Assembly (NCBI GenBank): GCA_025345505.1
Contig: JANVCC010000064.1
Span: 751,759-815,758 of the forward strand
Reading direction: 5' to 3'
DNA length: 64,000 nucleotides
From: Todiramphus chloris collaris
Taxonomy: Eukaryota; Chordata; Aves; Coraciiformes; Alcedinidae
This document shows, piece by piece, positions 47,555-59,413 of this stretch. Position 1 is the first letter of the stretch. Every line of letters begins with the position of its first letter. The notes beneath the pieces were generated by a model that was not told the origin of the DNA, made no database searches, and was given only the letters and a program-made list of their open reading frames with translations. The position numbers and the translations under genes are program-made.

Positions 47555-47840
47555 AAGCCACGCGGGGAAGCAGGAATAAGGGCGGTAACAAACCTCTCAG
47601 CGGTGGAAGCACCGTGGCGGCGGGAGCTGCCCAGGAGGAATCGCAGCCAGCCAAAACCTCGTCGGCGTGAGGACAACATTACGGTGCCAATCCAGAGTGA
47701 AACGGAGCCCTGCAGCTCTAATTAAAAGGGCCGCTGTAGCTAATGATCTGCCCAGCGCTAATTAACTTCAGAACGTGGCAGCTCAATACGCTTTCCGCTC
47801 GGCTGCTGGCTTTTGCTGTTGTTCATGCGTGCACGCGTCT
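47555..47840. promoter_or_regulatory. CpG-containing, homeodomain-motif-rich patch
   Basis: The first half (47555-47695) keeps about 12 CpGs in 140 bases. The second half contains CTCTAATTAAAAGG (about 47716) and GCGCTAATTAACTT (about 47755). It ends with a 15-base alternating tract at 47824-47838 that includes the palindrome GCGTGCACGC. No repeat is recognised. This is a candidate conserved element; conservation has not been tested. Confidence 0.3.
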
Positions 47841-49985
47841 TCTCCAGACTCCTCCTCAGGTCAGCATCTTTCCCGAGCCGTCCCCGGGAAGATCTCCTGA
47901 GCAGGGATAACTAAATCCTTGCAAACTTCTGAGATCTCTCCTCCTTCTGCTCCTCTCTCCTTTTATGATTTTTATGTTTGATTTGCCCAATTCTAAGTCT
48001 TAGAAATTGGGGACTTATAATAGAAGTGTCTTCTCATCTGTATTTATAGCATCGTACCAGCGTGGTGCTCGCATGAAGTTCAGGTAGCACAGTAATTTAA
48101 ATTTAGCTCAGGGAGGAGACGAGGATGCTTCGGGAGCAGATTTTCCCCACTTTCCCCCCAAGCTGGCTACGGATCTGTGCACTGAACATCCCAAATGCTG
48201 CTTTGATGGTGTGGTTTTGGGTGCAGGCTGGGATATGGTCTTTGCATCCTTTGTGTTGAAAATCCGGTTTCCACGCTGGTGTCAGGTGGAGAAACCACCC
48301 GCTTTGAGTGTCAGCTTTGTTGGGTTTATTTCTAAATTTTATTGCCTGTCATAGACGAGAGGCTACTGGACAAGGTAAAAAAAGGTTTCCCAACCTAAAA
48401 AAACTACGCAGTGGGATCTTAATCTTTTTCTAGCTCGGTCCAATCCCATCCCATCACCTCCTTTTTAGAGAAATACAGTATCACAGAAGCGTGACTGGCA
48501 GCCAGCCTTTGCCATCTGCTCTGGCCCCTCATTATGGATTCACAACAAACATATGTGACAATTAGATCCGTAAAAACATCTCGTGGATCATATGCGATTG
48601 AAACACGGGCATATGCTCTCTGCCCAATAAATCCCACGTCTGGGCTGGGTTCGCTCCTGGAGAAGACACCGAGGAAGAGGGATGAGGTGTTCTCCTCACC
48701 TACGCTCGCACATCGGAGGGAAGCTTTGGAAGAGAAATCCTGCTCTACTAGAGGAGAAGGGAAATAAATGATGGTAAGTGAGGACTCTTGGAGGTACTGT
48801 GGGCTGTACCATGGGAGCTGAACCCTTTCTGTGGCTAATTCCTTAAGGCCAGAAAGCACAGATTTGGGTTGATAAGCCAAAAACCGCATGGAGGCTCATC
48901 TCAGCTGAGCACCCCAAGGTTTGCACAAGGTCTCTGCATCTCCTCTGTTGAAGAAGCACCTCTGTGCAAGCACTGCTGGTTGCATGAGTGACTGATTATG
49001 ATGATAACTGCTCTCAGTAGCCGTAATTGAATTGCTGTTCGAAGAGGAGCAGCTCAGAGGGAGGACGGCTGTAATAATAGTTACTGACTCCTCAGCAGCC
49101 CCCGTAGACAGACAGCATTGGTGCTGGGAGCATCGCTGCTTCATCTGTGGCATGTGCCCAAGGAGCAGAACATCAGCCCCCATAGCTGGAGCCCTTTGTA
49201 GCTTCAAACTCCTTGCAATCCACCATAAAAGTGTCACAGATGAGGCCAAAATCATCCTCAGAGCCTGGAAAGCCACCTGTAAGGCCTCCAAGCTCTATCT
49301 GTTCTTCAGCCTTTGGAAGAACTCGGTTCTTGTCATCTCATGATGCTCAGTAAATTCCTGAGACCTGGAGAAATCCACATTTTTTTTATTTTCCCATATT
49401 TCTGCTGCCAGACCTAGTCCTGCTCCCTGCAAAATTAAAAGCTCTTCTTTACCAGAAGTAGGAAGGGGAAAGACCTGCCACCCTCCTCCAGAACAGGCAG
49501 CAGCGTGCCCAAAAAAAAGCCCCTTGTGTCTCCCCCAAATTGCCATTTCATCGCTGTCACCTGGCTTTGTTGTAGCAATAAATGGGGTGTGTGGCATCTG
49601 CACAGAAGTGCTTTGATAAAGCAGGCCTCTGATACCTTTTTTTCCTTTGAGTTCCCTTCTGCCCAGGAAAGAGACGTGATTCGAGGTCGCCATGCCAGAG
49701 GAAAGCGATGTCACAGCACTAGAAGGCTTTGGGTAGTTAGTTTTCATTTAAAAGTTTAAACCATCACATCCCTGGAAGATATTCCTGGGGTGAATCCAAA
49801 ACAGAGCCTTTGCTGGGGATTCTGGATGTCAGCTGCTCACTGGAAGGAGAAAAAGCTGCTCCAGCCAGGCTGGAGAAACGTTGGAAAACTCAAAGTTGAT
49901 GGGTAAGCACACAGGCACATTGGGATTTCAGGAAGAGATTTCCTTCTTTCCTGAAGATGAAAAGAAGGAAGAATTAATTAAAGTA
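47841..49985. other. Non-coding stretch, no gene seen
   Basis: Frames of up to 156 codons (minus, 48419-48889) show no recognisable domain and are overlapped by frames on the other strand. Confidence 0.5.
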
Positions 49986-50099
49986 GTCATCCACAATGTC
50001 AGTCTCTATGGAAATAGAGGTGGGTCATCCACAATCTAGATCTCAATGGAAATAGAGATGGGTCGTCCACAATCTTGATCTTTATGGAAATAGAGACAA
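49986..50099. repeat. 38-bp tandem repeat, three copies
   Basis: Copies lie at 49986-50023, 50024-50061 and 50062-50099. Each starts GTC(A/G)TCCACAAT and contains ATGGAAATAGAG near the end. They are uniform in length with a few substitutions, mostly in the middle of the unit. Confidence 0.92.
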
Positions 50100-53000
50100 G
50101 TTAAGTTTTAATTTAGCGAAGGCACAAAGCTTAAGGATGAAATTAAGAAAGAAGCCTTGAAAAAAAAAACAGCTTTGAGGGCTGGGAGACATCAACAGGG
50201 AGCTGGGCTGGTTGAGGACTGCTGCAAAGGAAGCATTGGGCTATTTCTAGGTGCAATGGGTGTAGAGGGACTTGCAGTTTCATGCTTGTCACCCATCCTG
50301 GGGAGATCCCCCACGGAGCAAAAAAAGAAGATGCCTTAATCTGGTTGGGCAACGGAAGGTGGGAAGCAGCAGGAGTCATGGGAATGCTTCTCCTCAGACT
50401 CCCTCGATTAATAAAATAGCCCAAATTGCTAGCAGCAAATAACCCAGAGAAGCTTTTCCCACCCACACGCTTTCCCCCGGGGCTTTGTCCTCCTTCATCG
50501 GCGCTGATTGAAACGTTGGATCACAACCCAAAGCTGATAGGTCGCCACTGAAAACCACCCGGGGCCGTTTATGGAGGAGGAATATTCATCTTTTCAACCA
50601 GTTGTTGTTGAAACGGGTTTGGTTTTTGCTTGGTTGTTTTTTTTCTTTACCCCAAACTGGAAAAGAACTCCAAGTATATTTTTTTTAAATGGAAATCATT
50701 TGCTATATAGGTTTTCTTATGAAAAATTAAGGATTTTTTTTTTTTTCCTCCTAAGAAAGCATCTCTATTTTCTCACTGTTAACTCCTCTTCTGGAAAAAG
50801 TTTCAGTTCCCTGTGAAATGTGGGTGCTTTTCCCTATACAAGGAGAAACTGAGTCAAGGGGATGTTTCTCCCCTGACTTTGGCAGTGGTTGAGAAGCCTG
50901 CGTTGGACCAAAAGCTGCATCTCCCCAGCACTGCAAGAAGCGCACAATGCTAAAGAGGTTTCTCACCCCCCTTCCACCCCTCCTTGCCTCTCCCTTTCCC
51001 CATCCTTCAGCCCTCACTGCTAAATATTACCCAAGGAAAAGGCTGTAGAAGGGAAAACAAAGTCACTGGCTTCTGAGAGACAGATCATGGGAACAGAGGA
51101 GATAAATCCTGAAAATACAGCCTGCACAGGGAGAAAGAGACAAATACTGAAATAAATATGAAAAGAAGACAAGTTTGGGCTAGAGGGAGCAGGTGAAGCC
51201 AGAGAGAGAGAGGAAATTGCACTAAAACAGACGAGGTTTCCTGGAGACAAAGGTAAAATTGGGAAAAACGAGATCTAAAGTGAAGGGGGATAAATCACGA
51301 GGGCAGCAACATCTGAAAATGATTGGGAATGAAGCACGCGTGGTAAGTGAGACATCCCCTGCAAGACGGATCTGCTGTGAGCAACAAATGTGGCTACAGC
51401 GACAGAGACAAAGGCAGGGTGGGGCAGACAGAGCTGCTGGGTGACCCCGACTCGGCCGCTTCTTCTGCAGCGGCCTCCCCAGCAGTGTCACTGGGTGGCT
51501 TGGACCTCAGGAAGCTCCTCTGGCTCAGTTTTAGTGATGCCTTCTCCGGAAAGCAAGCCTGGGGGGAGGGAGATTATAGAGGGAATAGGTAATATTGCAC
51601 TGGGAGATGCATCTCCAAAACCCAGCTGCTGAAGTCGCCCCAAAGCCACTAAGTCCTCCATGGAGGAACAAGTGCTGGACCACGAGCAAGTGCTGAGGTG
51701 GGGCATTTCTTCAGCCCTTCGACTCCTGAAGACAAGCAGTGTTTTTAAACCTTAGGGTCCTCTCTTTCTCCTTATTTAGATGACGCTGTACAGATTAATA
51801 ATCCTAATTTGAGATCACAACATGGTTTACACCTCTGGGTTGCCCTGAAGGCAAGGAAAGCTCTCCCCAGGCTGTAGGAAGGCAGCATGGGGTTTTTATA
51901 TTTTTTTCCTTCGTGACAGGCAAAGCTGTGACATAAAGCCCACAGCTTGTAACGTGCTATTTTTTTCCCACATCTCCCCCACTTTGCTTTGGCAAGAAAA
52001 TGAGTTTTCAGCTGGGAAGAGCATGTGCCATGCCAAACACCCCCCCAGACTTCCACCAACACATGAAAACTTGGCAGTTCTGCTTTGCTGGGTGAGGGGA
52101 GAGGTATTAAAAAGCCAATGGTTTCCACGGAGAAAATACTTTATTTTCCACCAAAAAGTCAATTTACTGCTGGCTCGTAAACCTCTTACAACATCTTTAC
52201 TCATTTTCAGCAGTTTGTGTCTGCCTCTCGGTGGGGTTAGTGGTGGAAGCACAGAAATCCATGGGATTTTGAAGTTGGATATGAAGCGTGTCTAGATGGG
52301 TGTGGCAGGGCAGGCCTTGCTGTCCCCAAAGGATTGGGGACAATCATATGTTTGGTGTGTCCCCTGTAGGCAACATCAAGGCTGCCCAACACTGCCCAGG
52401 CTCCCAAAGATTTTCCCAGGGACTTTGCTCCGGAGCCAAGTGCAGAGGGGAAAATGGATGAGCTGAAAGAAAGAGGAGACCCAAAAGCTGATGTCAAGGC
52501 TCAGCTCACATATCCATCCAGCACAACCTCACACCTGCTTCCTCACGCCCGGCTTTTATTTGCCCATATTCCCCCTGTGCTTTTTGTTCTCCCGGCCTTT
52601 CCCCTCTCTTCCTCGTTCTGATTTATGTAATTTGAAGTCCTGGTTGGGAGCTGATATTATGACACGTCCAGACTTCAAAATAAACCTCCCTCTTGATACC
52701 AGGTTATTTTATTGGGTGCATCAAGGCTGAAAACAACCTCATTCATCTTAAGAAATGTATTTTCCCATTTGCTGTATAAATACATACATGTTTCCTTGCA
52801 TTATTCACCTAGGCACAGCAGATAGATGAGCAGCAACAACGGCACCACATTTTTATTTCTCATTCTGTAACAGAAAAGGCACCAGGGAGGTTGTGTGGCA
52901 GGAGCTCAGCGGTGCGGAAAAATCAACCGGGGCAAAGGGTAGCGAGAAAATTGAATGGAGAAGAGATATCCCACTCGCAGCCATAGTCATCCAGGGATGG

Positions 53001-53194
53001 GTACAAGGTCTGGTCTTCAGGGTGCTTGTTGGGGTCAGAGAGACGGGTATGGAACCACAGGAATTAGAGGTGGAGAAAAAGCCAGAAGAAGATGAAAAAT
53101 AAGACAAGGAGTTAAAAAAAGAAATAGGCAAAGAAGAGGGAGGGATGACAAGAGAGGGGGGAAAAAATGAGTAATTGAAAGTGTGTAATAAACA
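50100..53194. other. Non-coding stretch, no gene seen
   Basis: No exon or transposon recognised. Purine-rich sequence at 51040-51300 gives chance frames on both strands. T-runs lie around 50638-50646, 50679-50688 and 50735-50748. Confidence 0.5.
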
Positions 53195-53420
53195 CAGAGT
53201 AGACACGCAGAAAAAATGCCTACGTGGAAATGTAATTACTGGCTGTATCAATAACATCAGCTCAGAAGACCGGCTGCGCTGGGGTTATGACCAAAACAAG
53301 CCATAAGTCTTGTGAATGCTCAATTCAGATGCGCCTTAGAAATCATCCATGTTAAGGTTCAGGCATCTTAATTTTCCCCTTCCCACCTCCATGGTGATTT
53401 CATGAAATAATAAAGTGGAA
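53195..53420. promoter_or_regulatory. Candidate conserved non-coding element
   Basis: An AT-balanced, repeat-free patch with TGTAATTACTGG (about 53230), TATCAATAACATCA, and CATCTTAATTTTCC. It contrasts with the minisatellite that follows. Low-confidence inference from motif content. Confidence 0.2.
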
Positions 53421-53530
53421 ACTCAGCCTTTACATCTGTTACGAGGCTTATACAGGACTCTGAACCCTAACGGGTTTTAGCCACAGCTCCACTGGTGCTG
53501 TAGAGACCAGGTTAGGGGAAACGTGCCTGT

Positions 53531-53856
53531 GGCCAGCAGTCAATGCCAACAGCCTCCATGGCCAACAGCCTCCATGGCCAACAGCCCCAGTGATCAACAA
53601 CCCCAACAGTCAAAAGTACTGACAGACTCAATGACTCGTGACTAACAGACCCTCTGACCAACAGTCCCAGTACTCAACAACCTCAATAGCTAAAAGTACC
53701 AATGGCCAATAGCCCTGAGGGCCAACAGCCCTCAAGACCAACAGACACAATGGCCAAGAGCCCAACGGTCAACAACCTCAACAGCTAAAAGTACCAGTGG
53801 CTAACAGCCGTGATGGCCAACAGCCCCATTGGCCATCAGCTCAGATGGCCAACAAG
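53531..53856. repeat. 16-bp minisatellite with higher-order repeat
   Basis: About 20 degenerate copies of a 16-base unit near CCAACAGCCNCNATGG. Within it, a longer block beginning TCAACAACC and ending in AAAAGTAC recurs at 53594, 53674 and 53769. The spacings of 80 and 95 bases equal five and about six units. Simple units plus a recurring longer block indicate segmental amplification after the first units diverged. Stop codons and frame cycling exclude a coding role. Confidence 0.9.
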
Positions 53857-54618
53857 GGACACTCTTTGTCAACCCTCATGAAAGCTGATTTCAAGTCCTG
53901 CCTTGCCCTCCTGAAGCAGAAAGTGCACTAAAAGAGTTAAAACCCTACTTCCCTTCCTTTTAAACCCAAGATGACTTGGAGCCTACATCTGCTATTTTTA
54001 AATGACTGCTGGGGATATGCAGTGGATTTCTCTTAATTGGACATCATTTCTGACTGTAATGAGTCCAAAATAAGATTCTCCCTCTCTTCGTTAACTTTCT
54101 GCATCAATCTGGAGTTTCGTTTCATTTCATCATACCAACAAGCCTCACTTACCAGTGGCCACGAGCGCTGCAATGGGATACTGGTCTCTTAATCGCATCC
54201 TGAGTAATGGGATCAGGAAAATCAATGAGCTTTGACCTGTGCTGCCCCAGCCTTGTGCAGTCTGGGGGCCTCACTGGCCCTGCAAGTCCATCACCTCCTG
54301 GGTAACTCACACCAGCACGCAGGTGATCCTGCTTCATGTGGTCTCCCCCGTACCCCGACTCAACTGGAAGAAAATGGGAGCCAGAAGGGCGCCTGTGCTC
54401 CTGGGCCCCGTCTCCTCACACACAACCTGTTGCAACGCCGCTCCTTCCTCGCGCGCCAGCCCCGCTTGTCCTCAGAAGTGCTGATAAACCCAAGAGAGAT
54501 GCAGATTTAGTGTTATCGGGAGATGCAGGGCATGTTTAGCAGGAACTTGAAGGATCATAGCAAGAGGCCTGGATGTAATCCAGGCTGCAGCGGATAAGGA
54601 ACTGAAAAGCTGCTGCTG
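53857..54618. other. Non-coding stretch, no gene seen
   Basis: Nothing recognised. GC-richer chance frames lie at 54232-54539 on the plus strand in two overlapping frames. Confidence 0.5.
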
Positions 54619-54669
54619 CTTCTTCTTTTCCCTTTTTTTTTTTTTTTCTCTTCCTCTCTTTTTTTTTTT
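54619..54669. repeat. Pyrimidine tract
   Basis: Fifty-one uninterrupted pyrimidines with two T-runs (15 and 11) separated by CTCTTCCTCTC. Low-complexity and triplex-prone. Confidence 0.85.
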
Positions 54670-55418
54670 GTCATTGGTTCAAGATTGCGAAGAGGCTGAG
54701 AGAGAAGAAAGGAAAACACAGGGACCTAGTGATAACGGGTGATGGACGTGACGCCGTATCCTCACCGAGAATACCAGAGATTGTAAAGCATTGAGAAATC
54801 AAACTGACAAGTGGGAACACAGGCTCAGCATAAGAAACGGCGGCTTGTTCAGAGCTCCTGCAGGCCTGGAGAGCTTTTCGCTTCTCCTCACGATGGATTA
54901 AGTGGATGTTGGCGATAGATAATTTTGAACTCCTTCTGCAATGTGTTCTGGCTTGTCATATCCTCAGGGAGGCCTGGAGCCGGAGAGACAAGCATCCAGC
55001 ATGACACTCGCAGGCACAAAACTCCTCAAACAAGGCTGGAGGACTGGGAGAAGCCATACCCTGCAAGGCCAGTGGCACTGGGGAGACTTCTTATCCCTGG
55101 CCAGCCTCAACCGTGTCTCCCCTGGGGCTGCCAGGGATGGGTGAGGAACCAGGTCAAGATTCCAGATGGTTTGGTGGCCAGAGAGGATGCTGGCCTTGGC
55201 CAACAAGCAGCTCAGAATTCAGTATGTTCCCCAGAAACCCATGGAGATGTTAACCTCATCAGCCTTGGAGGGGCAGGTTTGAGAAGAGAAGTGACACTGA
55301 AGCTCAAGTTGCTCAGCCCCAGAGGAGCAGCAGGTTGCAATGAACCCAAAAGTGCTCCCTCTCTGCTGCGCTCACTTTGGCCCATCCTCTTTGCCTCAGT
55401 TTCCCTTGCACCCCAAGT
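54670..55418. other. Non-coding stretch, no gene seen
   Basis: A 191-codon plus frame begins at 54925 and runs into the CR1 fragment at 55419. This argues against its being a real exon. Confidence 0.5.
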
Positions 55419-55597
55419 ATCACAGACTCATAGAATACCAGGTTGGAAGGGACCTCAAGAATCATCTGGTCCAACCTTTCTCAGGGAAAGCACAGTCTAG
55501 ACAAGACGGCCCAGCACCTGTCCAGCTGAGTCTTGAAAGTGTCCAATGTCAGGGATGCCACCACTTTCCTGAATAAAGCGAAAATTGTTCCTATATC
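55419..55597 (-). mobile_element. CR1 LINE 3'-end fragment
   Basis: It starts 'ATCACAGACTCATAGAATAC', then GGTTGGAAGGGACCTCAAG, and continues through GTCTAGACAAGACGGCCCAG and GTGTCCAATGTCAGGGATGC. This matches the antisense 3' region of an avian CR1 subtype. Its UTR differs from the 15.7-kb and 59.3-kb copies, so the insertions come from different subfamilies. No coding sequence is retained. Confidence 0.85.
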
Positions 55598-56619
55598 CTG
55601 GGATAACAGAGTGGGGGAAGCTGAACTTCAGGAAGTGAAAAGAAAGGTAAATCCCAACATCAGCACAAAAAATGGAAATAAAAAAAGAAAAGAGGGAAAA
55701 AAAACAGAGGAAAAAAACCTTCCAGCATCAAGCAGGTGCAAAGATGCCTTGGGAGAGAAACAACCTACTCACAAAATATATATCTACATATAAAAAAATC
55801 CCTCCTTCTTAATTATTTTGCTGTCCCATGCTCACGGTGCTGGCTCAGATCCCATCTTTGCTTCCAGGGAATTTTTTTGGAAGCTTTTCCTACCTCTCCC
55901 TTTCCCTGTGTCGCTCTCCTCTGCACGGGCTGAGACACTGTCTGTCGTCGCGTGCAGCAGAAGGAGCTGCTCCGAAAGGGCAGGGGATGCTCTGCCTGTA
56001 GATCAGAGCCAGAGGCTCCTTTGAAAATCCTCAGGGTGAAGGAGCAGGGACGAAACAAGATGCTCCAGATGAGCCGCTTAAAAATTGGCCAAGAAATCTT
56101 GTGGCTTTGGCGAAAAATGCCTTTCTTTGCCTTTGACTCTCCTGTCCAAACAGCGTTAGGTGTCGAGCTGATAGCACTGCTCTCACCTGAGGGAGTGGCA
56201 AGAAAAAAAATGCCCAGATGGATATTCTGTCCTCTGCTGAACCGGGAGCAATGACAGGGCATGTGAAGATTTTAATTCATAGGTTCAAAGGCAGCAGATG
56301 CTGGAAAATGTCTATAACCCAAATGAGAAATAAAGACTGTGAGGTGAAAGCCCCGAGCAAACACTTGCCCAGGCACGAGGTAAATATTCCTGGGAGAGAA
56401 AAGCAACGTTGAAGTGAAAATAAAAAAAATAAAATGCAAAATACACAACTTTATATCAAAACCCTTGAGGGTTCAGAGCACCAACATATTTTGGGGTGTT
56501 TCAGCCTCTGCAATGAACATATTTTTTGGTTTTAGCTGTTTTCTGACCATTTTCTCCACCACTTGTAAGAAGTTTGCTTCAAACCCCACAAGAGTCAAAA
56601 TATCTTTGAATTGTGATTA
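55598..56619. other. Non-coding stretch, no gene seen
   Basis: An A-rich patch (55676-55715) and otherwise unique-looking sequence; chance frames on both strands (up to 149 codons, minus, 55813-56262). Confidence 0.5.
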
Positions 56620-57485
56620 ATAATGAGACCTCCGTAAGGGATGCACAATAATCCGATCCCTTTCTGTGCCACCCAGTCAGATATAGGTCAGCCCATGATA
56701 CTGATCTCCGATAAACCCTTGAGCACTGAGGGAGATCCAGAAAGCCAAAAGAAAATGAATATTGTGCCAATATGTAGGAAGGATAAATGAGATGACCTGT
56801 GTAATTACAGCCCTGTCGGCTTGACATTGATTTTGGGCAAAATAATGGGATGTCTGGTACAGGACTTGTTTAATAAGGAATTAAAGGGAATAACATAAAG
56901 GATGCCAATCAACAGGGATTTATGGAAAATAAATCTTGCCCGACTAAGTTGATATCTTTTTTTGATGAGGTTATAAATTAGGGCTGATAAAGGTGATGCT
57001 GTCAGCGTAATGTACTCAGGCTCCTGCAAGGTTGGGTCCTGCGTGACATCTTGATTAAGAAACTGGGAAGGTAGGAAATCACCGTGGCAGAAATTAGATG
57101 GATTAAAAACTGGCTGGTTGACAAGTTTCAAAAGGCACCTCTTGAAGTGAGAATCAACAGGGTCTTCTGCTCCCCGCTGCTTGCAAGGGCCGGCTTGCTG
57201 CTGGTTGACATTTTTATCAATGACCTGGAAGAAAACATCACATCACCCCTGATAAAGTTTGCAGCTGACACAAAGATCAGGGGAATGGCACGAAAGGAAG
57301 AGGAAAGGGCATCGATACAAGATGCATCTTAATAAAGCCATTCGGCCAGCGCCGGAGAAGGAAAGCTCTTCCCTTGGCAGTGGGGATGGGAGATGGGGCT
57401 GATAGGCTGACAGACAAGACTTGGAAGATGAAATGCAATATTTTTCAGGCTGGAAAGCGCCTTTTCAGGCATATTGGTATGAAAA
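56620..57485 (+). mobile_element. Ancient CR1/L3-like LINE reverse-transcriptase relic
   Basis: Conceptual plus-strand reading recovers, in order, LINE reverse-transcriptase landmarks. These are NIVPICRKDK then DDLCNYSPVGLTLILGKIM (about 56758-56850), VQDLFNKELK, DANQQGFMENKSCPTKL with ISFFDEVIN (about 56905-56980), ADKGDAVSVMYS, WIKNWL (about 57100), and FINDLEENITSPLIKFAADT (about 57210-57275). A thumb-like TDKTWKMKCNIF follows near 57420. Several stops and frameshifts separate the pieces. The first catalytic block, normally YxDFxKAFD, reads YSGSCK, and the second, normally FADD, reads FAAD, so catalytic aspartates are lost at both. It is inactive and more diverged than the other CR1 copies. 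Whether it is an old CR1 or an L3/L2-type LINE needs a library search. Confidence 0.85.
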
Positions 57486-57969
57486 GATAGAAACTCCAGG
57501 GTGTTTTTGAGCAACTCTGGTTTGGTTCTGCCCTGGGTAAGCCATGCGAGACCCATGCTCCGTGCGCAACAGCCCCGCACGGCTCCGCTCCCTCAACTTC
57601 AGGTCTTTCCTCACCTGTCTTGCAGGATTTTAACCACTTGCAGCACTTAGACGTTACTGTAAAACCCCACAGGGCACCCCGATGAACCTTTTGGCTTTGA
57701 ACTATATTAAAAATGCGGCCTGAAGTGTCTTGCCTGAAGCCAGGCACTGGTGGACTGCTCAGCACATCTCCTCATCGGGTGGGCTTTAGGCAATGTGCAG
57801 CCAAACTCAGAGCTCCCTCCCCGCTCTCCTTGTTCCTAGGATTGTGTCTTTTCCCCCTCCAGGAAAAAAAACCCCTCTTGCAAGCCCCGTGTAGCCACAG
57901 CTGCTGCAATTTTGAAGCTGCCTTCTGCGATTTCTCCCAGTGCCAAACGCACACGACACTTCAGGGCTC
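57486..57969. other. Non-coding stretch, no gene seen
   Basis: Nothing recognised; chance frames only. Confidence 0.5.
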
Positions 57970-58260
57970 TCCGTAGCGAGCACTTTATTGCTTCCAGAGT
58001 GGCTTTTTTCAGCTCTTGCAGTCCAATGCCCAAGAATAATGGACAGGCTTCAGCCGAGGGAATTTAATTCTGCTCCCACTCCTTTCAGATCAGAGCCTGT
58101 GTCAGCGGGGTGCTCTTACAACAAGAGACTTTATTACAGCTTATCCAACACTTGGCAAGTTCTCAATCTGGAGAACTGGTTTGTACTACAGAGATTGCTG
58201 CTCCGCGTTGCATGCTAATAGAGATCTATAGCTGCGCCTTGTGTCTATAGGGGAAGGGAA
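57970..58260. promoter_or_regulatory. Candidate conserved non-coding element
   Basis: A repeat-free patch with GGGAATTTAATTCTGC, AGACTTTATTACAGC and TTGCATGCTAATAG. Low-confidence inference from motif density. Confidence 0.2.
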
Positions 58261-59273
58261 GGTTTGAAAGCCTTCGGTAGTGAAAAAGCTCGCTGGAAAA
58301 CTGGGGAGCTTTGGGGTTGGTTTGAATTTGAAGACGCGTATCAGACGCAGCGGTGTAGCTGGAATTATTGAGCTGAATAACATCCAGTTGTTTCCATCCA
58401 GGAGATAAAGAAAGAGGCAATTGCAACAGAGATGTGTGAAATTCCTCAGGGATGGCTTCTGGTCCAAGATCCACAGAGCATCATCAAATGCAGTTTAGAC
58501 CCACATTCAGCTACAAACCTCTCCCTCTTGTTTTTGTCTTTATTTTTTTTCTGGTATGAGTATTGCATTCACCTGCAGAAAAGCCCTGGGAGCAAACTGA
58601 TCCATGGAAAAATGTCCCACCAAGCAAAACATCTTGCAGCAGCCCTCAAACCAGTCTCCCACATTTTTTTTTCCCTCTAGCCTATAGTTTATATTTCCCT
58701 GCTGAGGCCAGGAATCCTCTCTCCTGGGCTCCTGCCTTACCAAAATAGAGCATCTTCTCTTCCTCTGCCCTGAGCAAGCATCAAACTCCCTTTAACTTCA
58801 GCAAACGCTCCCCAGGCCCGGCCGGCGAGGTAACCTGAGGATGCACAGCTTGTCACTGCCGATGACACATGCCTCTCTCTCAGGATGTGGTATAATGAGC
58901 TTCTTCGTGGTCTCCCAAGGCAGAAATGTATTTATGGCACAAGGGAAGATTTATATAGTTTTTCTTTAAAATCTGTCAGCTAATAATAGCGGCGGCTGGG
59001 GCTGGGTTGAGCTGGGCTCACACTCAGGTATAAATCAGGGGTGAGCTCTCGAGCCGTGCCAGCATTTCCTCCCGTTTGGAAGGAGATAACATTGTGTGCA
59101 AATGTTTGCACCAAAGAGAGAAGGATAAGAAAATATTCTAAGATGTAATAACCTTATATATATATATGTATGTATATCCCAGTGGTCCCCTCGTGCTTCC
59201 CTGACAGGGTGTCCAGGCCCAAACCAGCATGGTTTGGGACTTGGATGACTGGGACCTTCTGACAGACTTAATA
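58261..59273. other. Non-coding stretch with one CNE-like patch
   Basis: No gene. Positions 58840-59115 look the most constrained: ATTTATGGCACAAG, CAGCTAATAATAGCGGCGGC, and a 16-base inverted repeat GTGCAAA-TG-TTTGCAC at 59096-59111. A short TATA/TGTA microsatellite lies at 59155-59177. Confidence 0.45.
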
Positions 59274-59413
59274 TTATAGAATCATAGAGTTGTTTTGGTT
59301 GGAAGAGACCTTCAAGGTCTTTGAGTCCAACTGTTATCCCAGCACTGCCAGGTCACCTCTAAACCACGTCCCTCAATGCCACATCTTTTCAATCCCTCCA
59401 GGATATTGCTTCC
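59274..59413 (-). mobile_element. CR1 LINE 3'-end fragment
   Basis: It begins ATTATAGAATCATAGAGTTG, then GGTTGGAAGAGACCTTCAAGG and GAGTCCAACTGTTATCC, and continues with AACCACGTCCCTCAATGCC and the CTCCAGGAT block. This is the antisense 3' region of another CR1 subtype. About 140 bases remain and there is no coding sequence. Confidence 0.9.

Noticed and set aside
48419..48889. 156-codon minus-strand open frame
   Set aside because: No known motif, overlapped by an opposite-strand frame; no exon evidence.
54925..55500. 191-codon plus-strand open frame
   Set aside because: Its 3' third runs through a CR1 3' UTR fragment in antisense and no domain is recognised.
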